Assembly (NCBI GenBank): GCA_016795035.1
Contig: JAEUIT010000039.1
Coordinates: 1-64,000 of the forward strand
Length of the DNA stretch: 64,000 nt
Source: Phycisphaerae bacterium
GTDB taxonomy: Bacteria; Planctomycetota; Phycisphaerae; Phycisphaerales; SM1A02
Direction: 5' to 3'
In this document: one piece after another, positions 47,963 through 55,465 of the stretch
Layout: every line of letters starts with the position of its first letter
Position numbering within the stretch: the first letter of the stretch is position 1
The notes under the pieces: generated by a model
Told to the model about the DNA's origin: nothing
Databases searched by the model: none
What the model saw: the letters and a program-made list of their open reading frames with translations, nothing else
Made by a program: the position numbers and the translations under genes

Positions 47963-48319
47963 CTACTCCCGCGCGCCGATCATGCCGGCGATGAATATGC
48001 CCACGAGAGTCGACGCCGCGACAAGCATGAATGAGAGCATCGCTCCGAGGAATGCCGCCGCCTTACCGTTTCGAGCAAGTATGACGAACGAGATCAGCGG
48101 CAATGCGACGAGCGCGACCACGCCGAGGATGATCACGTTCGACGCGAGCGTGAGTGAGCCTGTGCCCAGGACCGCCGCGAAGCAGATGCCCGCGAGCACG
48201 GCGTACGCGATGTGAAGCAGTTTCCAATACCTGTGTCGGCGCCGGACATCATCAGTGCCCGTCGACGTCGGCGACTGGCGACGACGGCCTGATTCATAGG
48301 AGTTGTGGTCGTTCGCCAC
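47963..48319 (-). CDS. Small three-helix membrane protein
   Basis: 118 aa. A polar, Arg-rich N-terminal ~30 residues (YESGRRRQSPTSTGTDDVRRRHR) is followed by three hydrophobic segments: IAYAVLAGICFAAVLG, VIILGVVALVALPLISFVI and AFLGAMLSFMLVAASTLVGIFIAG. No motif and no known family. It lies in a cluster of small membrane proteins on the minus strand. Confidence 0.6.
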   Translation of the reverse strand: MANDHNSYESGRRRQSPTSTGTDDVRRRHRYWKLLHIAYAVLAGICFAAVLGTGSLTLASNVIILGVVALVALPLISFVILARNGKAAAFLGAMLSFMLVAASTLVGIFIAGMIGARE

Positions 48320-48418
48320 CCACGGGATTCCATACGCGCGAGCAACATGCGAGGCCTGCTTCAGCTCTCGCTCATAGAGGGCAGGAGCGCCCTTGAGCGC
48401 ATCGGCAAGCCAAAGTAG

Positions 48419-48622
48419 TCATTCTACCGTCGCCCGATCCGGCTGCCAGTCTTGGTCTGCCGCCATCGCGAGAAGTATGCCGATCGCGAGCCCCTTCTCG
48501 TCGTACTCGACGAACTCTCGCGCCTGGTCCATGTTCTCGCCGGTGGCCGCGCCCGCCGCGTCGATCATCGTCGTGAGGAGTTCGCTAGCGACGTCCGACT
48601 CGAGGTTCGCGCGCTGGTCCAT
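48419..48622 (-). CDS. Small acidic protein, hypothetical
   Basis: 67 aa, acidic, soluble, with predicted helices (SELLTTMIDAAGAATGENMDQAREFVEYDEKGLAIGILLAMAAD). No family recognised. It is supported only by its protein-like composition and its position in line with neighbouring minus-strand genes. Gaps to both sides are about 100 bp without other features. Confidence 0.4.
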   Translation of the reverse strand: MDQRANLESDVASELLTTMIDAAGAATGENMDQAREFVEYDEKGLAIGILLAMAADQDWQPDRATVE

Positions 48623-48721
48623 GCGATGAGGTTTCGAGAGAGATGGAGCGGTAGTAAGAGTCAGACCGCCATGACCGAGCCCGCGCTTGAGAGATCCAGC
48701 GAAGGTAACGCGGACATCCCC

Positions 48722-49072
48722 TCACCCGCCCTGATCTGCTGAGAGCTGCTTCCCGCACTCCGGGCACACGCCTCGCGGGTCGCTTCCGCGCAGATCGTAG
48801 CTGCAACGTGGACACTCGCCGCCGCGCCGCAGCGATTCGCGGGCGACGATGCACCAATAGCCTCCGAGCGAACACGTGGCGGCTGCAAGGACGAACACCC
48901 AGGCGAAGAAAACGACCTCGATGCCGTACGTCGGGCGTCCCTCCCCCACGGCGCTGAGCCACGAGGCGCACTCGTCGAGGAAGAGCGTCGCCATCAAAAG
49001 AAAGACCACGAGTGCGATCAAGGTCGCGAGGACGGGAACAAAGAGCGTCGCAGTCGTTCGAACGATTTGCAT
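48722..49072 (-). CDS. Zinc-ribbon two-helix membrane protein
   Basis: 116 aa from ATG 49072 (longer frame to 49114). Two membrane helices (FVPVLATLIALVVFLLMATLF and VVFFAWVFVLAAATCSLGGYW) are followed by a C-terminal zinc ribbon C-P-R-C-S-Y-D-L-R-G...C-P-E-C-G (residues about 90-112). This is the third protein in the window with this ribbon, and the Y-D-L-R-G core equals that of the 16314 protein. Function unknown. Confidence 0.75.
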   Translation of the reverse strand: MQIVRTTATLFVPVLATLIALVVFLLMATLFLDECASWLSAVGEGRPTYGIEVVFFAWVFVLAAATCSLGGYWCIVARESLRRGGECPRCSYDLRGSDPRGVCPECGKQLSADQGG

Positions 49073-49173
49073 AATCGAAGCCCTGCGCGACACCGCCCGC
49101 ACTGAGACGTCCACAGTATGGCAGCGAACCCGCGCTGGTCAGGCCAGTGCCCTTCGAGGCCAGTCCGCCCCGA

Positions 49174-49821
49174 TCACCGCGGATGACGGCGCCGCGAACC
49201 GACGAGCATGGTCGCCGCCGCCAGCGAGAACGCTCCCGGCGCTGGAATGTGGAGGGCGAAGCTCGCCCCGCTCGTGAACTGGATCGGCGTGCCGAGCCCT
49301 TGGTTGAAAGACACGGTTAGGGGCGAGACATACGACTGCGTCGGCAATCCTGGATAGACGAACTGGGCGAGAAGCGTGCGCAGCGTGACCGGATCCACTT
49401 TGCCCTGAAGATTCGGCGCGACGGGGTTGAACCATCCAGCGCCGTTCGGAATGCCGGGCTGATTGAAGCCAGGAGCGCCCCAGCTCGCACCTACGGCCGT
49501 GGTGTTGGAAAAGCCAGGCGAGCCCCCGATGGTGACATAGCTATCGACGACGGGATCGCTGGTGAATGCGGGGCTCCAGCTACCGCCAACGAAATCCGAT
49601 TGATTCCAAGAGCTTTGACCGAGGCCCTGGACGCCGAAGACGCTGAGGACGACATCGTTCGCCGAGTCGAACTGCGCGTAGAGACGGCAGACGAACTTGC
49701 CGTTCATCCAGCCACCGTCGACCACCAGTTCCACAAAGCCCGCAGAAACGCTCGAGGCACAGCATGCGACCGCGATCGCGGCGAATCCCACGGTCGCCAC
49801 CTTCTTCATTCCCTTGTCCAT
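49174..49821 (-). CDS. Secreted protein with PEP-CTERM-like sorting tail
   Basis: 215 aa. Signal peptide KKVATVGFAAIAVACCASSVSA, cleavage near residue 26. The body is beta-rich with Gly/Asn/Trp (SSWNQSDFVGGSWSPAF) and no catalytic motif. The C-terminus PAPGAFSLAAATMLVGSRRR has the three-part form of PEP-CTERM signals: Pro-containing motif, hydrophobic segment, Arg cluster. Such proteins are sorted by an exosortase, not seen here. ATG 49821 was preferred; an ATG at 49809 is possible. Confidence 0.75.
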   Translation of the reverse strand: MDKGMKKVATVGFAAIAVACCASSVSAGFVELVVDGGWMNGKFVCRLYAQFDSANDVVLSVFGVQGLGQSSWNQSDFVGGSWSPAFTSDPVVDSYVTIGGSPGFSNTTAVGASWGAPGFNQPGIPNGAGWFNPVAPNLQGKVDPVTLRTLLAQFVYPGLPTQSYVSPLTVSFNQGLGTPIQFTSGASFALHIPAPGAFSLAAATMLVGSRRRHPR

Positions 49822-49867
49822 GAGACAGGCCCTCCCTCTCCTGTCGGAGGATATCACCAGCACCGCG

Positions 49868-50172
49868 GCAGGCCGCATAGAGCCTCACCGCGTTTCGTCG
49901 CAGCGACTCGAGGAAGAAAGCATTCCTGACGCGGCCAAGCGTGATCACGTCGACGGGCCGATCGAGGATATCCGCCAGACCCTCGCGAAGCCCCATGTAT
50001 GCGCCAAAGAGGTCGGGAGCGCCGTCGGGAACGTCGACGAGCACATGACATCGCGTCGGCTCGGATCGCAATCGTCGCGCGTCGCTGATCCAACTCATTC
50101 AAGAATAGAGACACCGCGTCGTGCGCAGGCGGCGCGGATGCGGTCGACGTTGTTAGAAGCGAGGCCGACCAT
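49868..50172 (-). pseudogene. Decayed minimal nucleotidyltransferase (MntA-like)
   Basis: Reading from the ATG at 50172 gives a typical start (NNVDRIRAACARRGVSILE) interrupted by TGA at 50097-50095. The same frame continues with VGSATRDDCDPSRRDV, the degenerate G-S-x-x-R-x-D signature. A one-base loss around 50046-50049 then shifts it into the frame reading VLVDVPDGAPDLFGAYMGL...RLYAA, the usual C-terminal half. Intact relatives pair with HEPN toxins as antitoxins; no HEPN gene is near. A stop plus a frameshift indicate a dead gene; sequencing error could explain one but hardly both. Confidence 0.75.
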
Positions 50173-50364
50173 GCGAGGAGTCTACGACGCGATGGTGTGC
50201 ACCGGACCCCTGTGAGACCAGTTCTACCGCTCCGTAGCGCCCTCCGGGCGCACACGCGGTCTTTCGAAACGGGAGTTCCGGTATCTACGGACGCGCACAA
50301 GCCAACTGCGATCCCTATGACTTCTCGGCGTTGCGTTTCGACCCCGCGTTGCAACACTGCCCAC

Positions 50365-51156
50365 ATGCCGGACCGCGAACACGTCACGGGGGACTCGGCC
50401 TCGCCGGCAGCGGCGAAAGCGGGCGCCCCCACGGAGGTCGCCCCCGACCGCCGACCGCTTCGGTCGCGTCGGTCGCAGGTCGTTCAGCGCCTCGCGCATC
50501 GGCTCGCGAGCGCGGGGGTTCGGGCCAACGCGATCTCGGCCTCCAGCATGCTGGCCGCGGCCGTTGCGGCGGCGGCGATGGTCGCGACGCGCTTCGCCAC
50601 CGGTAGCGAGGACAGCACCTGGGCCGATCGCGCGCTCTGGCTCGCGGCCGCGGCTGGGATTCAAGTGCGCCTTCTCGCCAACCTTCTTGACGGGCTCGTG
50701 GCGGTCGAGGGACATCAGCGCACGCCGACGGGCGAACTTTGGAACGAAGTCCCCGACCGCGTCTCGGACACACTCATCCTTGTCGCGGCGGGCGCGGCGT
50801 GCACCGTCGACGTTGCAGCCGGCGTTGCCCTCGGCACCGTTGCCGCGCTTGTGGCGATGTTCGTCTCGTACGTCCGCGCGGTCGGCAAGTCGCTCACCGG
50901 GACGAGCGACTACTCCGGCCCGATGGCGAAACCGCAGCGTATGGCCGCGCTCACCGTTGCAGCCGTGGCGACGGCGGTCATCCCCCAGTCGCTCGAAACT
51001 CAGCTTGCCATTGGCCAACCGTGGCTCGCACGGCCGATCATCGCGCTCGCGCTTCTAGTGATTACGCTTGGCGGCGCCTGGACCGGCGTTCGACGGCTGC
51101 GCCGGCTCGCCCGCTCGTTGACGTCTTCCTCATCGCGACCTCCCTCACAGCCCTGA
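50365..51156 (+). CDS. CDP-alcohol phosphatidyltransferase family protein
   Basis: 263 aa, several membrane helices (about residues 55-75, 90-110, 140-180, 205-255). The family transfers a phosphatidyl group from CDP-diacylglycerol to an alcohol. The signature is LLDGLVAVEGHQRTPTGELW then NEVPDRVSD: it keeps D-G...G...D...D, but the position normally holding the third Asp is Asn and the usual A-R is A-V. This subfamily pattern may mean an altered metal site. It ends in TGATG overlapping the cdsA start. Together with cdsA and plsC it forms a phospholipid operon; its exact product is unknown. Confidence 0.82.
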   Translation: MPDREHVTGDSASPAAAKAGAPTEVAPDRRPLRSRRSQVVQRLAHRLASAGVRANAISASSMLAAAVAAAAMVATRFATGSEDSTWADRALWLAAAAGIQVRLLANLLDGLVAVEGHQRTPTGELWNEVPDRVSDTLILVAAGAACTVDVAAGVALGTVAALVAMFVSYVRAVGKSLTGTSDYSGPMAKPQRMAALTVAAVATAVIPQSLETQLAIGQPWLARPIIALALLVITLGGAWTGVRRLRRLARSLTSSSSRPPSQP

Positions 51157-52160
51157 TGCTCGCCGCCATCGAACCCACCATCGCCGCCCGCGTCGACCCG
51201 CTCTGGCATCGGTTCGTGTCGCTCGGCGACGTGTTCGACGCGCCGGTCGTGCGCATCGTCGTCGGCGCGACCTTCGCGCTTCTCGCGCTCGCCTTTCTCC
51301 TCACGTGGATCCTCGGGAAGACCGGGCGGCTGCGGCCAGAGACGAAGCTCGACCTCGATCGCCGCAACCGGTCGTGGCTGATCCTCGCGCCGATCCTTGG
51401 CGGGCCGGTCCTGCTCGGGCCGGGCGCGGCGGTCGTCGGCGTGACCATCCTGAGCATCGCGTGCTACCGCGAGTTCGCGCGGGCGACCGGACTCTTTCGC
51501 GAGAAGCTCGCGAGCACGCTCGTGGTGTTAGGCATTCTCGCCATCGGCGTCGCCACGCTCGACGATTGGTACGGCCTCTTCCAGGCGCTGCCAGCGCTCG
51601 TCATCTGCATGATCCTCGCGGTTCCGATCGTGCAGGATCGCCCTGAGCGCTACATCCAGCGCACCGGCCTCGCGATCATGGCGTTCATGATGTTCGGCTA
51701 CGGCCTCGGACATCTCGGCTACTTCGCGAACGATCGCGAGTATCGCTCGATCATCCTTCTCATTCTCTTCTGCGTGCAGCTCAATGACGTCGTGGCGTAC
51801 GTCTGCGGCAAGAGCTTCGGACATCGGAAGCTCGTGCCGAACACGAGCCCGAACAAGACGCTCGGCGGTTCGCTCGGCGCGCTGGTGGTTACGACGACCG
51901 TCGCCGCCGTTCTCGGGCGCATGACCTTCGCCGACACGCCGCTCGACTCGTGGCCACACCTCGTCGCGTTCGGCCTATTGCTCGCGATCGGCGGCCAGCT
52001 CGGCGATCTCGTCGTTTCAAGCATCAAGCGCGACGTGAAGATCAAGGACATGGGCGCGACCTTCCCCGGCCACGGCGGGATCCTCGATCGATTGAACAGC
52101 ACGCTGCTGGTGGCGCCGGCGGTGTTTCATTACGTGCGGTATGTGAGGGGAATCGAATGA
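51156..52160 (+). CDS. cdsA: Phosphatidate cytidylyltransferase
   Basis: 334 aa, about eight membrane helices. It makes CDP-diacylglycerol from phosphatidate and CTP. The C-terminal signature is complete: S-I-K-R-D-V-K-I-K-D then F-P-G-H-G-G-I-L-D-R (residues about 288-312). The ATG at 51156 shares its A with the preceding TGA stop. It thus links the phosphatidyltransferase upstream, which would use its product, to plsC downstream, which makes its substrate. Heptamer element E4 lies between cdsA and plsC. Confidence 0.93.
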   Translation: MLAAIEPTIAARVDPLWHRFVSLGDVFDAPVVRIVVGATFALLALAFLLTWILGKTGRLRPETKLDLDRRNRSWLILAPILGGPVLLGPGAAVVGVTILSIACYREFARATGLFREKLASTLVVLGILAIGVATLDDWYGLFQALPALVICMILAVPIVQDRPERYIQRTGLAIMAFMMFGYGLGHLGYFANDREYRSIILLILFCVQLNDVVAYVCGKSFGHRKLVPNTSPNKTLGGSLGALVVTTTVAAVLGRMTFADTPLDSWPHLVAFGLLLAIGGQLGDLVVSSIKRDVKIKDMGATFPGHGGILDRLNSTLLVAPAVFHYVRYVRGIE

Positions 52161-52163
52161 GAA

Positions 52164-52268
52164 AGGAGCCAGGATTGAGGAGTCAGGAGTCAGGGCGAGA
52201 GAACCGAACGCCTAGTTAGCAACTGCCTGAACACTGCATCTTGACTCCTGAATCCTGACTCCCTCTGC
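52164..52268. repeat. Heptamer-repeat element E4 between cdsA and plsC
   Basis: The left arm reads GGAGCCA, GGATTGA, GGAGTCA, GGAGTCA. The right arm reads TTGACTCC, TGAATCC, TGACTCC. The core (GCGAGAGAACC...) differs from E5 and E6 but starts similarly. It begins four bases after the cdsA stop and ends 12 bases before the plsC ATG. Confidence 0.88.
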
Positions 52269-52280
52269 CGTCTCTTCTGC

Positions 52281-53045
52281 ATGAACCCCTGGTCCCTCAA
52301 ACCCGCCAACGACTCCGGACTCTCGACGCGCGAGCGGACGCTGAGCCTGCATCGCGAGAGCGGACTGCTGCAGTCGATCGGGCACGTCGCATGGTGGTCG
52401 CTCATGCGTGCCTACCTCGCGACGTGGCATCGGATGGAGATCGTCGGGCGCGAGCACCTGCCGACCGAGCCGCCGTTCATCCTCGTCGCGAATCACGCGA
52501 GCCATCTCGACGTCTTCATGCTCGGCGCGTACGTCTCGTGGCGACATCGCGACCGCGTGTTTCCGCTGGCGGCCGGCGACGTCTTCTTCGAGGATCCGTC
52601 GCGCGCCGTCTTCGCGATGGGCCTCCTGAACGCGCTGCCGATCTGGCGCAAGCGCCGCACGCCGGAAGCGCTGAAACTCCTCCGCGAGCGGCTCGTCGTC
52701 GAACGCTGCGCCTACATCCTCTTCCCCGAAGGCGCGCGAAGCCGCGACGGCGGATTGCTGCCATTCAAATCAGGCGTCGGCATGCTCGTCGCGGGCACCG
52801 ACATTCCCGTCGTCCCCTGCTACCTCGAGGGGGCGTTCCGCGCGATGCCGCCGGGCGCGAAGATCCCGCGGCCGTTCAAGCTACGTGTCCACGTTGCAGC
52901 TCCGCGGCGCTTCGAGGGCGCGGCGAACGAACGTAGCGGCTGGGATCAGGTCTGCGAAACGCTGAAGGGCGACGTCGAGAAGCTGGCAGCCGGAATCACG
53001 TCTGGCATCACTTCTGGGCAGCGCCCCAACTCGAGGACGGATTGA
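52281..53045 (+). CDS. plsC: 1-acyl-sn-glycerol-3-phosphate acyltransferase
   Basis: A 254-aa acyltransferase making phosphatidate. Motif I is NHASHLD near residues 72-78 (H-x4-D), and motif III is FPEGARSRDG near 152-161. Motif IV is VVPCYLEG. The last ~15 residues (GITSGQRPNSRTD) read across the 3' end of the convergent DUF2950 gene: the two coding ends overlap by 38 bp. That tail lies outside the enzyme domain and may be recent. Confidence 0.92.
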   Translation: MNPWSLKPANDSGLSTRERTLSLHRESGLLQSIGHVAWWSLMRAYLATWHRMEIVGREHLPTEPPFILVANHASHLDVFMLGAYVSWRHRDRVFPLAAGDVFFEDPSRAVFAMGLLNALPIWRKRRTPEALKLLRERLVVERCAYILFPEGARSRDGGLLPFKSGVGMLVAGTDIPVVPCYLEGAFRAMPPGAKIPRPFKLRVHVAAPRRFEGAANERSGWDQVCETLKGDVEKLAAGITSGITSGQRPNSRTD

Positions 53046-54033
53046 ACTCCGTCATCGCCTCGGCGATCGCCATCGTGTTCGCGCCGAAGTCGGCCTGATA
53101 GATCAAGCCGTTGTCCGACACCATGAACGACATCACGCCGGTGTCGCCGTAGGTCTCGGGCCACGCGAGGAACGCGAAGCCGCCGGTCATGTTCCCGTCG
53201 GCGTCGATGAAGCTGCGGGCGCCGCCCGGCGCCGCAGGACCGCTTCGCGTGAGCACCTTGTAGTAGTAGCCGTGATAGGGCTGGCGACCGCTGATCGACG
53301 CGTCGATGTCGCCCGCAAGCTGGGCCCGCGCCACCGCTTCGCCGACCGGCGAGAAGGGCGGCGCTTCGGAGTCGGGCCAGTAGAGGCCGTCGCGCGTGCC
53401 GGGAGTGCTGCGGACATTCCGCGCGAACTCGCGCACGCCGTCGCCGTTCGGGTCCATCGAGAAGTACGCCCACTGCACGCGATCGAGCGCGGCGCAAATG
53501 CCGATCGCCTCGAGCTCGTTGCGGCCGATGCGCCGCGCGCGGATTTCGTCAGCGCCGGCGGCGGTGTCGAAGATCCAGCGCCCGTCGCGCTCGACGATCG
53601 GCACCGGCAATTCCCATTGCGACTCACCCACCGCGAGGATGCGCTGGCCGGGCCCCGTCTCGATGAGGACGTGCCGCACGTCGTAGGCGGCGGCGAAGCG
53701 CTGGAGGTTGATGTCGTCGCGTGTCGAGTCGCCCGAGGCGAGCGCCGAGGCGTTCGGCCCGAAGATCAGGCGAAGCTCGTCGCCGTTCAACGTTGCAGCC
53801 GCGTCGACCAGGGCGACGACGGCCTCCTCCGGCGATTCAAACGTGTACTGCGTGACGGTCGGGGCCTCGGGCGAGGCTCCAGTCGTCGTTCCGGTCGAGT
53901 GCGTGGACGAAGACGAGCATCCGACGAGGACGGCTGCAACGAGGAGCGAGGTGGAGACGGTTCGGGCGAAGGAGAGCATGGGGAGAGTCCGAGCGAGGCG
54001 AGCGGAAGTTCGACGAGCGAGCGCGAATGACAT
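53008..54033 (-). CDS. DUF2950-family lipoprotein
   Basis: 341 aa. The mature domain has the DUF2950 landmarks PEEAVVALVDAA, GRWIFDTAAGADEIRARRIGRNE, the region with PYHGYYYKVLT, and the closing GVMSFMVSDNGLIYQADFG. Function is not known. A lipobox is visible in LLVAAVLVGCSSSS. The ATG at 54033 overlaps the DUF3300 stop as TGATG; an internal ATG at 53979 gives a more standard signal peptide. DUF3300 and DUF2950 genes are commonly neighbours, which supports a shared envelope role. Confidence 0.9.
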   Translation of the reverse strand: MSFALARRTSARLARTLPMLSFARTVSTSLLVAAVLVGCSSSSTHSTGTTTGASPEAPTVTQYTFESPEEAVVALVDAAATLNGDELRLIFGPNASALASGDSTRDDINLQRFAAAYDVRHVLIETGPGQRILAVGESQWELPVPIVERDGRWIFDTAAGADEIRARRIGRNELEAIGICAALDRVQWAYFSMDPNGDGVREFARNVRSTPGTRDGLYWPDSEAPPFSPVGEAVARAQLAGDIDASISGRQPYHGYYYKVLTRSGPAAPGGARSFIDADGNMTGGFAFLAWPETYGDTGVMSFMVSDNGLIYQADFGANTMAIAEAMTEFNPSSSWGAAQK

Positions 54034-55379
54034 CAGCGGCGTCCGCCGCCGCCGCGGCCACCACCACCGCCGCCGCGCGATCCGCCGCCACCGCCTCCAC
54101 CGCCAAAGGAGCCGCTGGTGCGCGGCGCTGGCTTCGGGGCGGGCTTGTAGGCCGGCGCGCTCGGGCGCGCCGCAGGCACGCTCGGCTTCGCGGCGGGCTT
54201 CGATCCGCCGCCGATACTTTGCTTGCCGCGATTGCCGAAGTCCTTCGAGCCGTTGTCCATATCGAAACCGCCTGGCTTCGATTGGGCCGGTCGCGACTGC
54301 GGAATCGACGACGGCATCGACGGTCGCGACGACGGAAGCGAGGGCTTCGTCGCGGGCATCGTGCTCGGACGATTCGACGGCGCATTCGCGCCGGCAGGGC
54401 GCGTCGACGGCCGCGCGATCGGCGTGTTGTCGGTGCGGCCCGGCACGCGGCCGGCGACGGGCCTCGTGCCTTCGCCCACGCCCTTCCAGTTCGAGAGCCC
54501 CGCATCGGGCCCCCACTGCGACGGGCGAACCTTCGACGCATCGGGCTGCCAACGTCCGCCTTCGCCGCCGGGCCGCGGGCGATTGATGTTGTTGTTCCCG
54601 TTGCCGATGTTGACGTTGCCGCTGCCTATGTTGATGTTGTTGTTGTTATTGATGTTGATGTTCGTGTTGTTGTTGCTCGACCAGTGGCCGTGATAGCCCC
54701 AGCCCGGTCCCCAACACACGTACCCGCCGTGCCAGTCGCAGTCCCAGTTGTTGGCGATGATCGCGCCGACCGCAACGCCCACGCCGAAGCCGATCACGCC
54801 GGCGACGACCGCGTCGCTGCTGTTGTCGACGTAGACGACCTGCGGGTTGTATTGCGGCACATAGATCACCTGCGGCTGCGCCGGCTGGATGACGATCGTG
54901 TCGCCCGACTGCGCGACGACCTGCTGCGGCGTCGACTTCAGCGAGCCGTTGTCCCACGCGCGGCGACGAAGCTCCTGCACCGCCTTCATGAGATCGGTGC
55001 TCTGCGTGATGTAGGCGCGGCCGAGCGCGACGGTCCAATCCGGATAGTCGACGAGCATCTTGAGCGCGTCGGGGACCTGCGCGAGCGTCGCGACCGGCTC
55101 TTCCCAGCCTTGACTCACCGCCTTCTTCGGATCGCCGCCCTTCTTGAGGTAGGCGCCGGCCGCCTGCACTTCGTCGGGATAGACGCTCGCCGCGAGCACG
55201 TTCGCGAGAAGCGGATCGGGATAGAGCGCGATCGGGCCGACGAGCTCTTCGAGATCGGCTTGGCTGAGGCCCGCGCCCTGCGGCGTCTGCACACTCGACT
55301 GTGCGACAACCTCGGCGCTGAGGCAGCCGAGCGTGAAGGTGGCGGCGAGGACGGCGGACGCGACGGATCGGACGAGCAT
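54033..55379 (-). CDS. DUF3300-family secreted protein with Asn and Gly repeats
   Basis: 448 aa. Signal peptide to about residue 26. The DUF3300 domain is at about 40-210 (LVGPIALYPDPLLANVLAAS; GWEEPVATLAQVPDALKML; PQVIYVPQYNPQVVYVD). One hydrophobic Gly/Ala segment follows, then an Asn-rich stretch (NININNNNNINIG) and a long Pro/Ser/Arg/Gly-rich tail ending in Gly/Arg. The repeat tail looks like an extended surface or cell-wall-binding region. First gene of the pair with DUF2950. Confidence 0.9.
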   Translation of the reverse strand: MLVRSVASAVLAATFTLGCLSAEVVAQSSVQTPQGAGLSQADLEELVGPIALYPDPLLANVLAASVYPDEVQAAGAYLKKGGDPKKAVSQGWEEPVATLAQVPDALKMLVDYPDWTVALGRAYITQSTDLMKAVQELRRRAWDNGSLKSTPQQVVAQSGDTIVIQPAQPQVIYVPQYNPQVVYVDNSSDAVVAGVIGFGVGVAVGAIIANNWDCDWHGGYVCWGPGWGYHGHWSSNNNTNININNNNNINIGSGNVNIGNGNNNINRPRPGGEGGRWQPDASKVRPSQWGPDAGLSNWKGVGEGTRPVAGRVPGRTDNTPIARPSTRPAGANAPSNRPSTMPATKPSLPSSRPSMPSSIPQSRPAQSKPGGFDMDNGSKDFGNRGKQSIGGGSKPAAKPSVPAARPSAPAYKPAPKPAPRTSGSFGGGGGGGGSRGGGGGGRGGGGRR

Positions 55380-55465
55380 CGACGGCTCCTGTGGGAGATG
55401 CGGGCGTTCGGACGGGGACTGTACCGGGTGTGGTCCCTTCCCACACGCCGTACGCTCCGCGTCCG

